Assembly: GCF_020622065.1 (NCBI RefSeq)
Contig: NZ_JAHRYQ010000001.1
Coordinates: 1,674,001-1,738,000 of the forward strand
DNA: 64,000 nucleotides
DNA from: Geothrix sp.
Lineage (GTDB): Bacteria > Acidobacteriota > Holophagae > Holophagales > Holophagaceae
Direction of reading: 5' to 3'
Positions 43,751-52,477 of the stretch are shown one piece after another; the stretch's first letter is position 1; each line of letters opens with the position of its first letter. The notes beneath the pieces are model-generated. The model searched no databases. It had not been told where the DNA came from and saw nothing but the letters and a program-made list of their open reading frames with translations. The position numbers and the translations under genes are program-made.

Positions 43751-44331
43751 GGACCGCCACCCTGCACCGCGCCACCGCCGAGACGGATGTGAAGGTCACC
43801 CTCCGCCTTGAGGGCGGGGAGGCCCGCATCCGCACCGGTCTCGGCTACTTCGACCACATGCTGCTGCAGCTGGCCAAGCACGGCGGCTTCGGCCTGGAGG
43901 TCGAGGCCCGGGGGGACCTGCCCGTGGACAGCCACCACCTGGTGGAGGATGTGGGCCTCTGCCTGGGTGACGCGCTGAAGGAGGCGCTCGGCGACCGCGC
44001 CGGCATCGTGCGCTTCGCCCATGCCTATGTGCCCCTGGATGAAGCGCTGGCCCGGGTGGTGGTGGATCTCTCGGGCCGTCCCTGGTGCGAATTCCACGCG
44101 GACCTGCCCCCCATCGTCCTCGGCGATGGGTTCCAGGTGGAGATGGTCCGCGAGTTCTTCATCGCCCTGGCCGTGCGCGGGGGGCTGGCCATCCACGCGG
44201 ACCTTCTGCGGGGCGTGAACACCCATCACAAGGTCGAGGCCCTCTTCAAGGCCCTGGCCCGCGCCTTGCGCCAGGCCACGAGGACCGAGGGCGGCGGTGT
44301 GCCTTCCACCAAGGGGACCCTGTCCGCATGA
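43747..44331 (+). CDS. hisB: Imidazoleglycerol-phosphate dehydratase
   Basis: Monofunctional IGPD, 194 residues, removing water from IGP to give imidazole acetol phosphate. The two metal-binding repeats (FDHMLLQLAKHGG, DSHHLVEDVG) and GVNTHHKVEALFKALA are intact, with PSTKG near the end. The N-terminal HAD phosphatase that E. coli HisB carries is absent. The ATG overlaps the preceding stop. Confidence 0.97.
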   Translation: MRTATLHRATAETDVKVTLRLEGGEARIRTGLGYFDHMLLQLAKHGGFGLEVEARGDLPVDSHHLVEDVGLCLGDALKEALGDRAGIVRFAHAYVPLDEALARVVVDLSGRPWCEFHADLPPIVLGDGFQVEMVREFFIALAVRGGLAIHADLLRGVNTHHKVEALFKALARALRQATRTEGGGVPSTKGTLSA

Positions 44332-44963
44332 GCACCATCACCCTCATCGACTACGACGCGGGGAACCTGGCCTCCCTCGAGGGCGCCCTCGAGCGCCTGA
44401 ACCTGCCCTTCGTGCGGGCGGCGTCGCCGGATCAGGCCGCCGAGGCGGGCCCCATCGTGCTCCCCGGCGTAGGGCACTTCGAAGCGGCCCAGAAATCCCT
44501 GCGCGAGCGCGGCTGGTGGCGCGTGCTGCCAGGGCTGGTGGCCGAAGGACGGCCCCTGCTGGGCATCTGCCTGGGCCTGCAGCTGCTGGCCGAGGGGAGC
44601 GAGGAGGCGCCCCGCGCCTCGGGCCTCGCTTTGATTCCCGGCATCGTGCGGCGGCTGGGCCCCGGCGTGAAGGTACCCCACATGGGCTGGAGCCAGGTGC
44701 GCCAGAACTACCCCCACCCGGGCCTGCCGGATCCGAAGGACACCTGGCTCTATTTCGTCCACAGCTATGCCCTGGAACCCAGCGTAGAGACGGTCTGCAT
44801 CGCGGACCACGGTCGGCCTTTCGCGGCCATCGAGGCCCGGGGCCATGTCATGGGCTTCCAGCCCCACCCCGAGAAATCCGGCGCCGCGGGGCTGATGCTC
44901 CTCCAGGCGGCCCTGGTCTGGATGGGCGCTGCCGCGCCCACACCGGAGGCGCCATGCAATTGA
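44328..44963 (+). CDS. hisH: Imidazole glycerol phosphate synthase, glutaminase subunit
   Basis: Class I glutamine amidotransferase, 211 residues, that supplies ammonia to HisF. The catalytic triad is Cys81 (GICLGLQLL) with His180 and Glu182 (QPHPEKSG); PGVGHFEA is also typical. The ATG overlaps the hisB stop. It works with hisF at 45667. Confidence 0.97.
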   Translation: MSTITLIDYDAGNLASLEGALERLNLPFVRAASPDQAAEAGPIVLPGVGHFEAAQKSLRERGWWRVLPGLVAEGRPLLGICLGLQLLAEGSEEAPRASGLALIPGIVRRLGPGVKVPHMGWSQVRQNYPHPGLPDPKDTWLYFVHSYALEPSVETVCIADHGRPFAAIEARGHVMGFQPHPEKSGAAGLMLLQAALVWMGAAAPTPEAPCN

Positions 44964-45667
44964 TCCCGAGCATGGACCTCTTGCAGGGCCGCCTGGTGCG
45001 GCTCCGTCACGGCGATCCACAACAGGCCACCTTCTACGACCTGACGCCGGAGGCCTGGGTGGTGCGGCTGATCGCTGCCGGGGCCCGGCGCATCCACCTG
45101 GTGGATCTGGACGGCGCTTTCGGGAAATCGCGCCAGGGAGCCTTCACCCGGTTCCCGGAGCGGTTCCCTGAAGTCCGCTTCCAGCTGGGCGGCGGTCTCC
45201 GGGACCGCCAGGCCATCGAGGAGGTTCTCGGCTTCGGATTCGACGCCGTGGTGGGCACCCTGGCCGTGGAGCAGCCCACGGCCCTCCGGGGGCTGCCCGG
45301 GGATCGCATCGTCGCGGCCCTCGACCTCAAGGGCGATCGCATCGTCACCCGCGGCTGGCAGTCTTCCAGCGCCTGCGCCTCCACCGATGTCTTCGAGGCC
45401 CTGCTCACCCTCGGGTTCGACCGTGCCCTGGTCACCGATGTGAGCCGCGACGGAACGCTGGAAGGCCCCGGCGTGGAAGCGGCAGCCTGGGTGGCGGGGG
45501 AGGGATTCCGGGTCCAGGCCTCCGGTGGAGTCAAGGATCTATCCGATCTCGCTCCCCTGACGGAAATCCCCGGTGTGGTGGGCGCCATCAGCGGCAAAGC
45601 CCTGATGGAAGGCTTCATCCCGCTGGACGCCCCGCTCACCCGGGCCGCGCTGGAAGGAGGCGCCTGA
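44954..45667 (+). CDS. hisA: ProFAR isomerase (phosphoribosylformimino-5-aminoimidazole carboxamide ribotide isomerase)
   Basis: TIM-barrel isomerase of 237 residues. The catalytic Asp8 (IPSMDLLQGRLVRL) and the second Asp in TDVSRDGTLEGPG are present, with the two phosphate loops (QLGGGLRD and ASGGVKDL). It is slightly shorter than average. It overlaps hisH by 10 bp and hisF by one (TGATG). Confidence 0.95.
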   Translation: MQLIPSMDLLQGRLVRLRHGDPQQATFYDLTPEAWVVRLIAAGARRIHLVDLDGAFGKSRQGAFTRFPERFPEVRFQLGGGLRDRQAIEEVLGFGFDAVVGTLAVEQPTALRGLPGDRIVAALDLKGDRIVTRGWQSSSACASTDVFEALLTLGFDRALVTDVSRDGTLEGPGVEAAAWVAGEGFRVQASGGVKDLSDLAPLTEIPGVVGAISGKALMEGFIPLDAPLTRAALEGGA

Positions 45668-46431
45668 TGCCTGCCAAGCGCATCATCCCCTGCCTGGATG
45701 TGAAGCAGGGCCGCGTCGTGAAGGGCGTCCAGTTCAAGGATCTCCGCGATCTGGGCCACCCGGTGGACCTGGCCCGCCGCTACGACGCCGAAGGTGCCGA
45801 CGAACTGGTCTTCCTCGACATCGCCGCTTCTCTGGAACAGCGCGGAACCCGCCAGGGGTGGGTGCGGGCAGTGGCCCACGAGCTGAGCATCCCGTTCACC
45901 GTGGGCGGGGGCGTCTCCAGCGTGGACGATGCCCGCGCCCTGCTGCGCGCAGGCGCGGACAAGGTGGCCATCAACACCGCCGCCGCCCTCCGCCCGGCCC
46001 TGGTCTCCGAACTGGCCGACGCCTTCGGGCGGCAATGCGTGGTCGCCGCCGTGGATGTGAAGCGCGATGAGGATCTCGGGTGGCGGGTGGTTCTGAAGGG
46101 CGGCACCGAGCCTACGGACCGGTCCGCCCTGGAGTGGCTGCAGGAGCTCAATGAGCTGGGGGCCGGCGAGATCCTGCTGACCTCCATGGATCGCGACGGC
46201 ACCGGTGATGGTTTTGATCTGCCACTGCTCGAGCAGGCCGCCGAACTGCCCATCCCGCTCATCGCCTCCGGCGGCGCGGGCCTCGAAATCCATTTCCTGG
46301 AGGCCCTGGAGCACGGCGCGGACGCCGTGCTGGCCGCCACGCTCTTCCACGAAGGCATCCTGCCCATCGCCAGGCTCAAGGCCTACCTCGCCCAGAACGA
46401 CATCTCCGTACGGATCTCCCATGACCTTTGA
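45667..46431 (+). CDS. hisF: Imidazole glycerol phosphate synthase, cyclase subunit
   Basis: TIM-barrel cyclase of 254 residues, forming IGP and AICAR with HisH-supplied ammonia. Catalytic Asp11 in IPCLDVKQGRVVKGV, the phosphate loops VGGGVSSVDDA and ASGGAG, and LLTSMDRDGTGDGFD are all conserved. Confidence 0.98.
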   Translation: MPAKRIIPCLDVKQGRVVKGVQFKDLRDLGHPVDLARRYDAEGADELVFLDIAASLEQRGTRQGWVRAVAHELSIPFTVGGGVSSVDDARALLRAGADKVAINTAAALRPALVSELADAFGRQCVVAAVDVKRDEDLGWRVVLKGGTEPTDRSALEWLQELNELGAGEILLTSMDRDGTGDGFDLPLLEQAAELPIPLIASGGAGLEIHFLEALEHGADAVLAATLFHEGILPIARLKAYLAQNDISVRISHDL

Positions 46432-47044
46432 TTCCCTCCGATTCGACGCCGACGGCCTCATCCCCGGCCTCGTGCAGAGCCGCACCGGCGAGCTCCGCAT
46501 GATGGCCTGGCTCAACCGCGAGGCCCTCCGGCTCACTCTCGACACCGGCTTCGTCACTTTCTGGAGCCGCTCCCGACAGGCGCTGTGGGTGAAGGGTGAA
46601 AGCAGCGGCAACCGGCTGAAACTCGTCCAGATCCGCCCCGACTGCGATGCGGACGCCCTGCTCATCGTGGCCGATCCCGAGGGGCCCAGCTGCCACCGGG
46701 GCACAGAGAGCTGCTTTGACGGGGAGCCCTGGCCCGCCACCCTGCCCTGGCTGGGCCGACTGGAGGCCCTGCTGAAATCCCGGAAGGCCTCGGCGGACCT
46801 CAATGGCAGCTACACCCAGAAGCTCTTCGCCCAGGGCGTGGACCGCATCGCCAAGAAAGTCGTGGAGGAGGCGGGCGAAGTGATCCTCGCCGCCAAGAAC
46901 GATGACCGGGAGGCCTTCCTCGGCGAGGCGGCGGATCTCCTGTTCCATCTGGAGCTCCTGCTCCTGGAGCGCGGCGCCAGCCTGCTCGAAGTCGTGGAAG
47001 TGCTCCACCACCGTCATGCGGACCGTTCCGGGGGGCCCGCCTGA
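46421..47044 (+). CDS. hisIE: Phosphoribosyl-AMP cyclohydrolase / phosphoribosyl-ATP pyrophosphohydrolase
   Basis: Bifunctional fusion of 207 residues. The HisI half (about 1-115) has MMAWLNREALRLTLDTG, FWSRSRQALWVKGESSGN and the zinc site CDADA plus SCHRGTESCF. The HisE half has the MazG-like KVVEEAGEVILAAKN, EAADLLFHLELLL segment. The ATG overlaps hisF by 11 bp. Confidence 0.97.
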   Translation: MTFDSLRFDADGLIPGLVQSRTGELRMMAWLNREALRLTLDTGFVTFWSRSRQALWVKGESSGNRLKLVQIRPDCDADALLIVADPEGPSCHRGTESCFDGEPWPATLPWLGRLEALLKSRKASADLNGSYTQKLFAQGVDRIAKKVVEEAGEVILAAKNDDREAFLGEAADLLFHLELLLLERGASLLEVVEVLHHRHADRSGGPA

Positions 47045-48012
47045 TGCCCGTCCGCACCCCCCACTTCCCCGACCTGCTCTTCGGCTCCGCCGCTCGCCTC
47101 CGCCGTTGGGAGGATGCCCTCATGGGCCTCCTCCAATCCCACGGCTATCGCGAACTCCATCCCTCGCTCGTGCTGCGGGAAGCCGTTCCAGAGGGCGCCC
47201 TGCGCTTCTTCGACGGCGATGACCTCGTGGCCCTGCGCTGGGACTTCACCGTGGCGCTGGCAGGCCTGCTGGCCCGGGGCTTCCCCGAGCCCCCGCCCCG
47301 AGTGGCCTACGCAGGCGCGGTCTTCCGCCGCCCGGTGCAGCCTTGGGAAGCCGTCGAGCGCTTCGAGGTGGGCTGCGAGCGCATCCAACCGGAGGGCGAA
47401 GCCTCGGCCGAGGCCGATGTGGAGCTGGCCCGCCTGCTCATGGCCATTCCCGGCTGTCTTGGCCTGAAGAGCGCCATCCTGCACCTGGGCAACGCGGCCC
47501 TGGTACGACGGCCCCTGGAGGCGGAGGGGCTGTTCGGGGCCCTCTCCGACGCCGTGGTGGCGGCCCTCTCGCGCCGCGCCCCCCACCGGGTGCGGGAGGC
47601 CCTGGATGGCCATCCTTCCGCCGCGCGGCTGGCCGCCCATGCCGAGGCCCTGCTGTCCGAGCTCGATGGCCCCGGCACCCTGGATGCCTTGGAATCGAGC
47701 CCCTATGCGGGTCTGCTGGAGGCCGAGCGGGAGCACATGGACCGAGCCCTCCAGGCCCTGCTGCCCATCCTCCCACCCAACCTCGAGCTGCGGGTGGACC
47801 TCGCCGATGTGGCGGGACTCGGCTTCTACACGGGCCCCACCCTGCGGCTCTGGGCCCCCGGCGCTCAGCAGGAACTGGCTGCGGGCGGGCGCTACGACCG
47901 CCTCTTCCCCGACCTGGGCCGCCCCTGGCAGGCCGCCGGATTCTGCGTGCGGCTCTCCCGCCTGCTCGACCTCGCCGACACCCGCCCTGACCTCTTCGAG
48001 GAGCCCCGATGA
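47044..48012 (+). CDS. hisZ: ATP phosphoribosyltransferase regulatory subunit
   Basis: HisRS-like paralogue of 322 residues that activates the short form of HisG and mediates histidine feedback. Class II synthetase-like motifs remain (LALRWDFTVALA, AYAGAVFR, RFEVGCE, GLGFYTGPTLRLWAPG, AAGGRYDRL) but the protein lacks the anticodon-binding domain. It overlaps hisIE by one base and hisG by four. Confidence 0.93.
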   Translation: MPVRTPHFPDLLFGSAARLRRWEDALMGLLQSHGYRELHPSLVLREAVPEGALRFFDGDDLVALRWDFTVALAGLLARGFPEPPPRVAYAGAVFRRPVQPWEAVERFEVGCERIQPEGEASAEADVELARLLMAIPGCLGLKSAILHLGNAALVRRPLEAEGLFGALSDAVVAALSRRAPHRVREALDGHPSAARLAAHAEALLSELDGPGTLDALESSPYAGLLEAEREHMDRALQALLPILPPNLELRVDLADVAGLGFYTGPTLRLWAPGAQQELAAGGRYDRLFPDLGRPWQAAGFCVRLSRLLDLADTRPDLFEEPR

Positions 48013-48650
48013 CGCTCCAGACGCTGCTCATCGCCTTCCCCAAGGGCCGCCTCGGCGACGAGCTGGTGCCGAAGCTCGCGGGCACCCCCTTGGCCCTGGA
48101 TGCCCAGGCCCTGAAATCCCGCGTGCTGCGCATCCCCACGGCCACGCCGGGCGTCGCCGCGCTGCTCCTCAAGGGCGCCGACCTGCCCCGCTATGTGGCG
48201 GCCGGCGTGGCATCCCTCGGCATCGTGGGCTCGGACACCCTGGACGAGCTGGACATGGATCTGCTCGAACTGGCGGATCTCGGCTTCGGCGCCTGCCGTC
48301 TGTCCCTCTGCGCCCAGGCGGGCATCACGCTGGACGCCCTGCGCGCCAAGCCTCACCTGCGCCTCGCCACCAAGTTCCCCAAGGCCACCGAGGCCTGGCT
48401 CACCCGGGAGGGCCTCACCGCCGAGCTGGTGCCCCTCAGCAGCAGCGCCGAACTGGCACCCCTGCTGGGCCTGGCGGATGCCATCGTGGACCTCGTGCAG
48501 ACCGGCGGCACCCTCAAGGCCCACGGCCTGGTGGAAACGGCCGTGCTGGGTCGGTCTTCCGCCCGCCTCGTGGCCGCCCGCGGGGCCTACCTCAGTGAAC
48601 CCGGGCGCATCCGGCCCCTGGCGGATCTGCTGATGGCGACCCTGCGCTGA
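48009..48650 (+). CDS. hisG: ATP phosphoribosyltransferase, short catalytic form
   Basis: First enzyme of histidine synthesis, 213 residues, without the C-terminal ACT-like regulatory domain, so it needs HisZ. FPKGRLGDEL, GSDTLDEL, TKFPKATEAWL and DAIVDLVQTGGTLKAHGL are diagnostic. It is the last gene of the operon, ending 2 bp from the convergent amidase gene without a terminator. Confidence 0.97.
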   Translation: MTLQTLLIAFPKGRLGDELVPKLAGTPLALDAQALKSRVLRIPTATPGVAALLLKGADLPRYVAAGVASLGIVGSDTLDELDMDLLELADLGFGACRLSLCAQAGITLDALRAKPHLRLATKFPKATEAWLTREGLTAELVPLSSSAELAPLLGLADAIVDLVQTGGTLKAHGLVETAVLGRSSARLVAARGAYLSEPGRIRPLADLLMATLR

Positions 48651-48652
48651 GC

Positions 48653-50323
48653 CTATTTCCGGTAGTACGCCCGAATCGCGTTAACGACCGCAGCCGCGTA
48701 GCGTTCGCGAAACTCGGGATCACGAAGGTTGGCCGCATCATCCTCGTTCGTGAGGTTGGCCACTTCGATCAAGGCCTTGGTGGCGCCCGTGCTGTAGCGG
48801 ATGACGGCGGGGACCCACTTTCCGCCGCCCCGGTAGATGACATTGCGGATGGGACGGTTGGCGTGGACGGGGATGCGGTCCCGGTGCAGCGCGTTCAAGA
48901 GGGCCTCGGAGAACTGCCGGCTGCGGGCCTCCCCCTGCAGTTTCTCCCGCCCGGTGAAGGCCACGCGGGAGGAGCGCCTCCCCTCGGCCACGCGGGCGGT
49001 CTTCGCGCCGCCGAGGGCGAAGGTCGTGGGCACCAGGGCCGCGCCGGGAACATAGATCATCGAGCCCCGGGCCGAGGGGTGGAGGCTGTCGGCGTGGAAG
49101 CTCAGAAACAGCGTCTTCTGGGCGTCGCCCTTGGTCCGGCGGAAGGCGGCGAAGAGGTCGTTGGCCAGCACCCATCGCAGGTGGACGCTCACGGCTGAAG
49201 GGCTCTCCCCATCCACCGCGAAGGGCGGGCTGGTGAGGATCTCCGCGGTGCGGCTAGGGGTCCGGATCAGCTCGCGGCTCTTGAGTCCAAGGCCGGGATA
49301 GAGAATGGTGCTGCTCACCTGGGCCTCGGTCTCCTGTTCCAGAAGACGGCGGACGCGCATGGCGATGTCGTAGACGAAATCGGACTCCCACAGGCCGTTG
49401 GCCCGGGCGCCGGGGTCCACACCCCCATGGCCGGCATCCAGCACGATCCGCACCCCCTTGAGCTTGGGACCGGCCTCTACGCGCACGGTGCGACGGACCT
49501 CGGCTCGGATCTCACGATCCTCCGCCAGCCCCGAGCTGCCTTCGGACTGAAACGGGTCGGCCAGGAAGGCGACGGGGATCTTGATGAGCTGACCGGGCTG
49601 GATGCCGCGCACATCGGCGATGCCGCTGCGCTTGGCGATGCGGTCCGCCAGTTCACTCACGCCCTTGGGATCCACCCGGTCGGTGTAGCGGATGACCACG
49701 CTCGAGTACAGCGCCTCGCCCTTGCGCATGCGGTAGGCCGCGTACTTGCCCTGCGCGTCCTCGCCGAACGCGAGCAGCCCGCGGTAGGCCGCCACCCGTG
49801 CCTCGTCGTCCAGGTCGTCCTCGGGCTGGGAGCGGTCGGGCCCCCGCCCGGTGCCGCCCAGATCCACCGACAGGAGGCTGCGCGGGATTCGCCAGGTGTC
49901 CCCATCCCGCAGCTTCTCCGGCAGGTCCGGATTCTCGGCCATGAGGCGGTCGTAATTCTGGCCATGGCCCGTGAACAGGGCCGCCAGGGTCCAGACCGAT
50001 TCCACTTCGGGGTGACGGATGATGTGGCGGACTTCACCCTGGCGCCACTGGTCCTCCGGGAACAGCGCGGCCAGAGCCCAGCGCTTCCCTTCGGGGCTCA
50101 GGCCTTCGAAAGGCACCCACCCGCCCGGATCCACGCCCTTGGCCAGAAAGGCCCTCGGCAGGGCCTTTCCTTCGACGCTCAGGCCCTTCTTGAACTGGAA
50201 GCGGAGGAGGATGGCCCGTCCCTCGGGCGTCCGCGCGTGGGCCAGGATGGGCGCGGGCTCCTGCGCCGCCGCGGCGAAGGCCACGGGCACCAGCAGAAGG
50301 CTCCGGCCGATCAGGCCTCCCAC
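48653..50323 (-). CDS. N-acetylmuramoyl-L-alanine amidase (Amidase_3) with LysM-like repeats
   Basis: Zinc peptidoglycan hydrolase of 556 residues. GTG 50323 opens a signal-like sequence (IGRSLLLVPVAFAAAAQ). Two LysM-like segments (about 125-165 and 225-285) precede the catalytic domain: LDAGHGGVDPGA, ESDFVYDIAMRV, LSFHADS and KALIEVANLTNEDDA carry the metal ligands and catalytic Glu. A 60-residue insert with R/S/G-rich sequence lies before the last motif. It probably splits daughter cells or remodels septal wall. It overlaps the RdgC-like C-terminal gene by 13 bp. Confidence 0.9.
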   Translation of the reverse strand: MGGLIGRSLLLVPVAFAAAAQEPAPILAHARTPEGRAILLRFQFKKGLSVEGKALPRAFLAKGVDPGGWVPFEGLSPEGKRWALAALFPEDQWRQGEVRHIIRHPEVESVWTLAALFTGHGQNYDRLMAENPDLPEKLRDGDTWRIPRSLLSVDLGGTGRGPDRSQPEDDLDDEARVAAYRGLLAFGEDAQGKYAAYRMRKGEALYSSVVIRYTDRVDPKGVSELADRIAKRSGIADVRGIQPGQLIKIPVAFLADPFQSEGSSGLAEDREIRAEVRRTVRVEAGPKLKGVRIVLDAGHGGVDPGARANGLWESDFVYDIAMRVRRLLEQETEAQVSSTILYPGLGLKSRELIRTPSRTAEILTSPPFAVDGESPSAVSVHLRWVLANDLFAAFRRTKGDAQKTLFLSFHADSLHPSARGSMIYVPGAALVPTTFALGGAKTARVAEGRRSSRVAFTGREKLQGEARSRQFSEALLNALHRDRIPVHANRPIRNVIYRGGGKWVPAVIRYSTGATKALIEVANLTNEDDAANLRDPEFRERYAAAVVNAIRAYYRK

Positions 50324-50859
50324 GGTGCTTCGCCCGCAGGCAGGGCTTCGCCGGATTTGCCGGCGCGCACCCAGGTCCGCAGTGATTCCTGGAGGCTCTG
50401 GGGGTCTTCGGCACGCGCGCGGAGGAACAGCTTCAGGCGGCGCTCCAGATGGCCCGCCCCCTCCTCCAGCAGGAAGAGCCGATCGTGGAGACGCTCGTGA
50501 GGCGCCTTTCCGGTGCTGGGGGGCAACTTGAGCGTGCCCATGTCCAGGGTGGCAGCGTTGAGGGTGAAGACCCACTCCAGGTCGCCCGAGAGCAGGCGCA
50601 GCTTCATCTTCGTCGGGCGCATGCCCCGGCTGAGGGCCTCGAAGGCCTCGCGGCTCTCGGCGGGGCTGCCCTTGCGAAGGGAGATCTCCTTCACCTCGCC
50701 CCGCTCCGAGGCCAGCTGGATGGCATCATCCACGAAGCAGCCGGAACCATCGCCGTCTTCGCCGCTGGCGCCGCCCTCGACGGAACTCCGCATCCACAAC
50801 CACAGCAGGAACTCCTCGCCGAGGAAACGCCCCTGTTCCATGAGTTCAAGAGGCTTCAT
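50311..50859 (-). CDS. RdgC-like protein, C-terminal part
   Basis: 182 residues with FLGEEFLLWLWMRSS, LRLLSGDLEWVFTLNAATLDMGTLKLPP and a helical tail; this matches the C-terminal half of longer RdgC-family proteins as I remember them. It begins one base after the stop of the RdgC N-terminal part and in a different frame (+1). The ATG overlaps TGAG. It could be translated on its own by coupling, or the two parts could be one protein made by frameshifting. A disrupted gene is also possible. Confidence 0.65.
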   Translation of the reverse strand: MKPLELMEQGRFLGEEFLLWLWMRSSVEGGASGEDGDGSGCFVDDAIQLASERGEVKEISLRKGSPAESREAFEALSRGMRPTKMKLRLLSGDLEWVFTLNAATLDMGTLKLPPSTGKAPHERLHDRLFLLEEGAGHLERRLKLFLRARAEDPQSLQESLRTWVRAGKSGEALPAGEAPWEA

Positions 50860-50860
50860 C

Positions 50861-51466
50861 TCAGGCTTCCTCGAGTTCGAGATCCAGCGGATCCAAGGCC
50901 ATCAGGGCTTCCACGGGCAGCTCAGGGCAGAGCCGCCCCGACAGCACCAGGGGCGCCAGGGGATGGATCTCGCAACCGAACGATTTGATGAAGAGGGTCG
51001 TCAACGCACCCTGGGCCTTGCTGGACGAGGCCGTCGTCCAGAGGATGCCGCCTTTCAGGTCCCAGGCCACTTCCACCACCTTGGGCGTGGGCAGGACCTT
51101 GCGCAGCAGTTCCTCCTTCACTTCATCCTGCAGGGATATGCGCGCTTCCTTGCCGATGAAGGCCAGGTCTTTCTCCTTCTGGAGGGTCTGGAGGCGAAGA
51201 TCCATATGGGCCTTCAGCAGCGTCGGGGGAACGCGGCGCGTATCGATGCGCAGGCCCAGGACGGCGAAGCGCTCCTGGCTGACCCAGTCGGGGTCCGGCG
51301 GCGTGATCAGCGGATTCCGCCAATCGCACCAGCCCATGCGCTCTTCGTCCACCCCATCCTGGAAAGGGCGGAACTGGTCCTGTTCGAGCCCGGCCTGCAG
51401 GTCCTTGGGATCCGGGACCGGCCCCAGAACCAGGAAGCGTTTGAGGGACACAGTCCCCTGGAGCAT
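50861..51466 (-). CDS. rdgC: RdgC-like recombination-associated protein, N-terminal part
   Basis: 201 residues that start with MLQGTVSLKRFLVLGP and contain ISLQDEVKEELLRKVLPTPKVVEVAWDLKGGILWTTASSSKAQGAL, in line with the central part of RdgC, a DNA-binding ring protein that modulates RecA. E. coli RdgC is about 300 residues in a single chain; here the C-terminal part is a separate frame. ATG 51466 is used; a TTG upstream overlaps the PP2C gene. It is 2 bp downstream of the PP2C stop. Confidence 0.75.
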   Translation of the reverse strand: MLQGTVSLKRFLVLGPVPDPKDLQAGLEQDQFRPFQDGVDEERMGWCDWRNPLITPPDPDWVSQERFAVLGLRIDTRRVPPTLLKAHMDLRLQTLQKEKDLAFIGKEARISLQDEVKEELLRKVLPTPKVVEVAWDLKGGILWTTASSSKAQGALTTLFIKSFGCEIHPLAPLVLSGRLCPELPVEALMALDPLDLELEEA

Positions 51467-51468
51467 GC

Positions 51469-52389
51469 TCACGAGGCACCCCCTCCGAAAAGCCCGCGTA
51501 GGCGGTCCCAAAATCCGCGACCTGCGGTCTGGGCCTGGGGATGCGCCAGATCGAGGGGTTCACCCGGCCCGGGAAGGGGCAGACCGGGATCATTGAGAAC
51601 GAGGACGACGCCCGTGACATTGTCCCGAGCGCCGTGCGCGATGGCCTCCTCCAGGAGCCGCTCGAGGCCGTGCCTAGGGCTGGGACTCTGGCCCAGCACC
51701 AGGCCAATGCGCTCATCGGTCACCTCGCCGTGAAGGCCGTCCGAGCAGCAGAGCAGGCGGTCACCCCGGCGAAGGACGAGGCGGGACAGGGCCACCCGGA
51801 GCGGCTGGGGTGAGCCCAGGGCCTGGGTGATCATGTTCCGCTGAGGGTGGGTCCTGGCCTGTTCGCGGGTGAGGGTGCCCTGGGCCACCAGGTCGTTCAC
51901 CAGCGTCTGGTCCTCAGTGATCTGGTGCAGCACGCCCTGCCGCAGCAGGTAGGCCCGGGAATCACCGATCTGCGCCATGTAGGCGCAGCCATTCCAGAGC
52001 ACGGCGGCGGTCAGCGTAGAACCCATGCCCCGGGCCGTGCGGTCATCGTCGGAGTAGCGCAGCACGGCATCGCTGGCCTTTTCCACGGCCGATTCCAGGG
52101 CCTTGAGCAGATCCGCCTCCCGGCCCTTGCCGGGCGCCAGGCGGCCCCAGTGCCCGAAGAGATGCAGCGCCACCGCGGCCAGCCCCTCGCGGCTCGCCAC
52201 CTCGCCAGCCGCCGCGCCGCCCATGCCGTCCGCCACGGCCACGAGCAACCCCGGTTCGCCCACCTTCAGGGGCTGGGCCGGGCCGTTGATGATGGGCTCC
52301 TCGCCGTCCAACGCGCTGAGGAGGTAGGCATCTTCGTTGTTCCTCCGGACCTTGCCCGGATGGGTGATGGCGGCGTAATCGATCAGCAT
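51469..52389 (-). CDS. PP2C-type serine/threonine phosphatase (first)
   Basis: A 306-residue PPM phosphatase. NNEDAYLL, VADGMGGAAAGEVAS, GSTLTAAV, GDSRAYLL, CSDGLHGEV and ARDNVTGVVLVL supply the metal-binding aspartates. A non-conserved Pro-rich tail ends in FWDRLRGLFGGG. It is first in a minus-strand operon with the RdgC parts and the amidase. It is a candidate antagonist of Ser/Thr kinases whose marks could be read by the FHA kinase at 432. Confidence 0.92.
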   Translation of the reverse strand: MLIDYAAITHPGKVRRNNEDAYLLSALDGEEPIINGPAQPLKVGEPGLLVAVADGMGGAAAGEVASREGLAAVALHLFGHWGRLAPGKGREADLLKALESAVEKASDAVLRYSDDDRTARGMGSTLTAAVLWNGCAYMAQIGDSRAYLLRQGVLHQITEDQTLVNDLVAQGTLTREQARTHPQRNMITQALGSPQPLRVALSRLVLRRGDRLLCCSDGLHGEVTDERIGLVLGQSPSPRHGLERLLEEAIAHGARDNVTGVVLVLNDPGLPLPGPGEPLDLAHPQAQTAGRGFWDRLRGLFGGGAS

Positions 52390-52477
52390 GAGGGGAAGAC
52401 GGCCCTGACGGGAGGCGGAGTGCGGTGAGGTACGGGAAGCCCTTTCCGTTCATCATAGCGGGTGGAGGGGGGAATCC

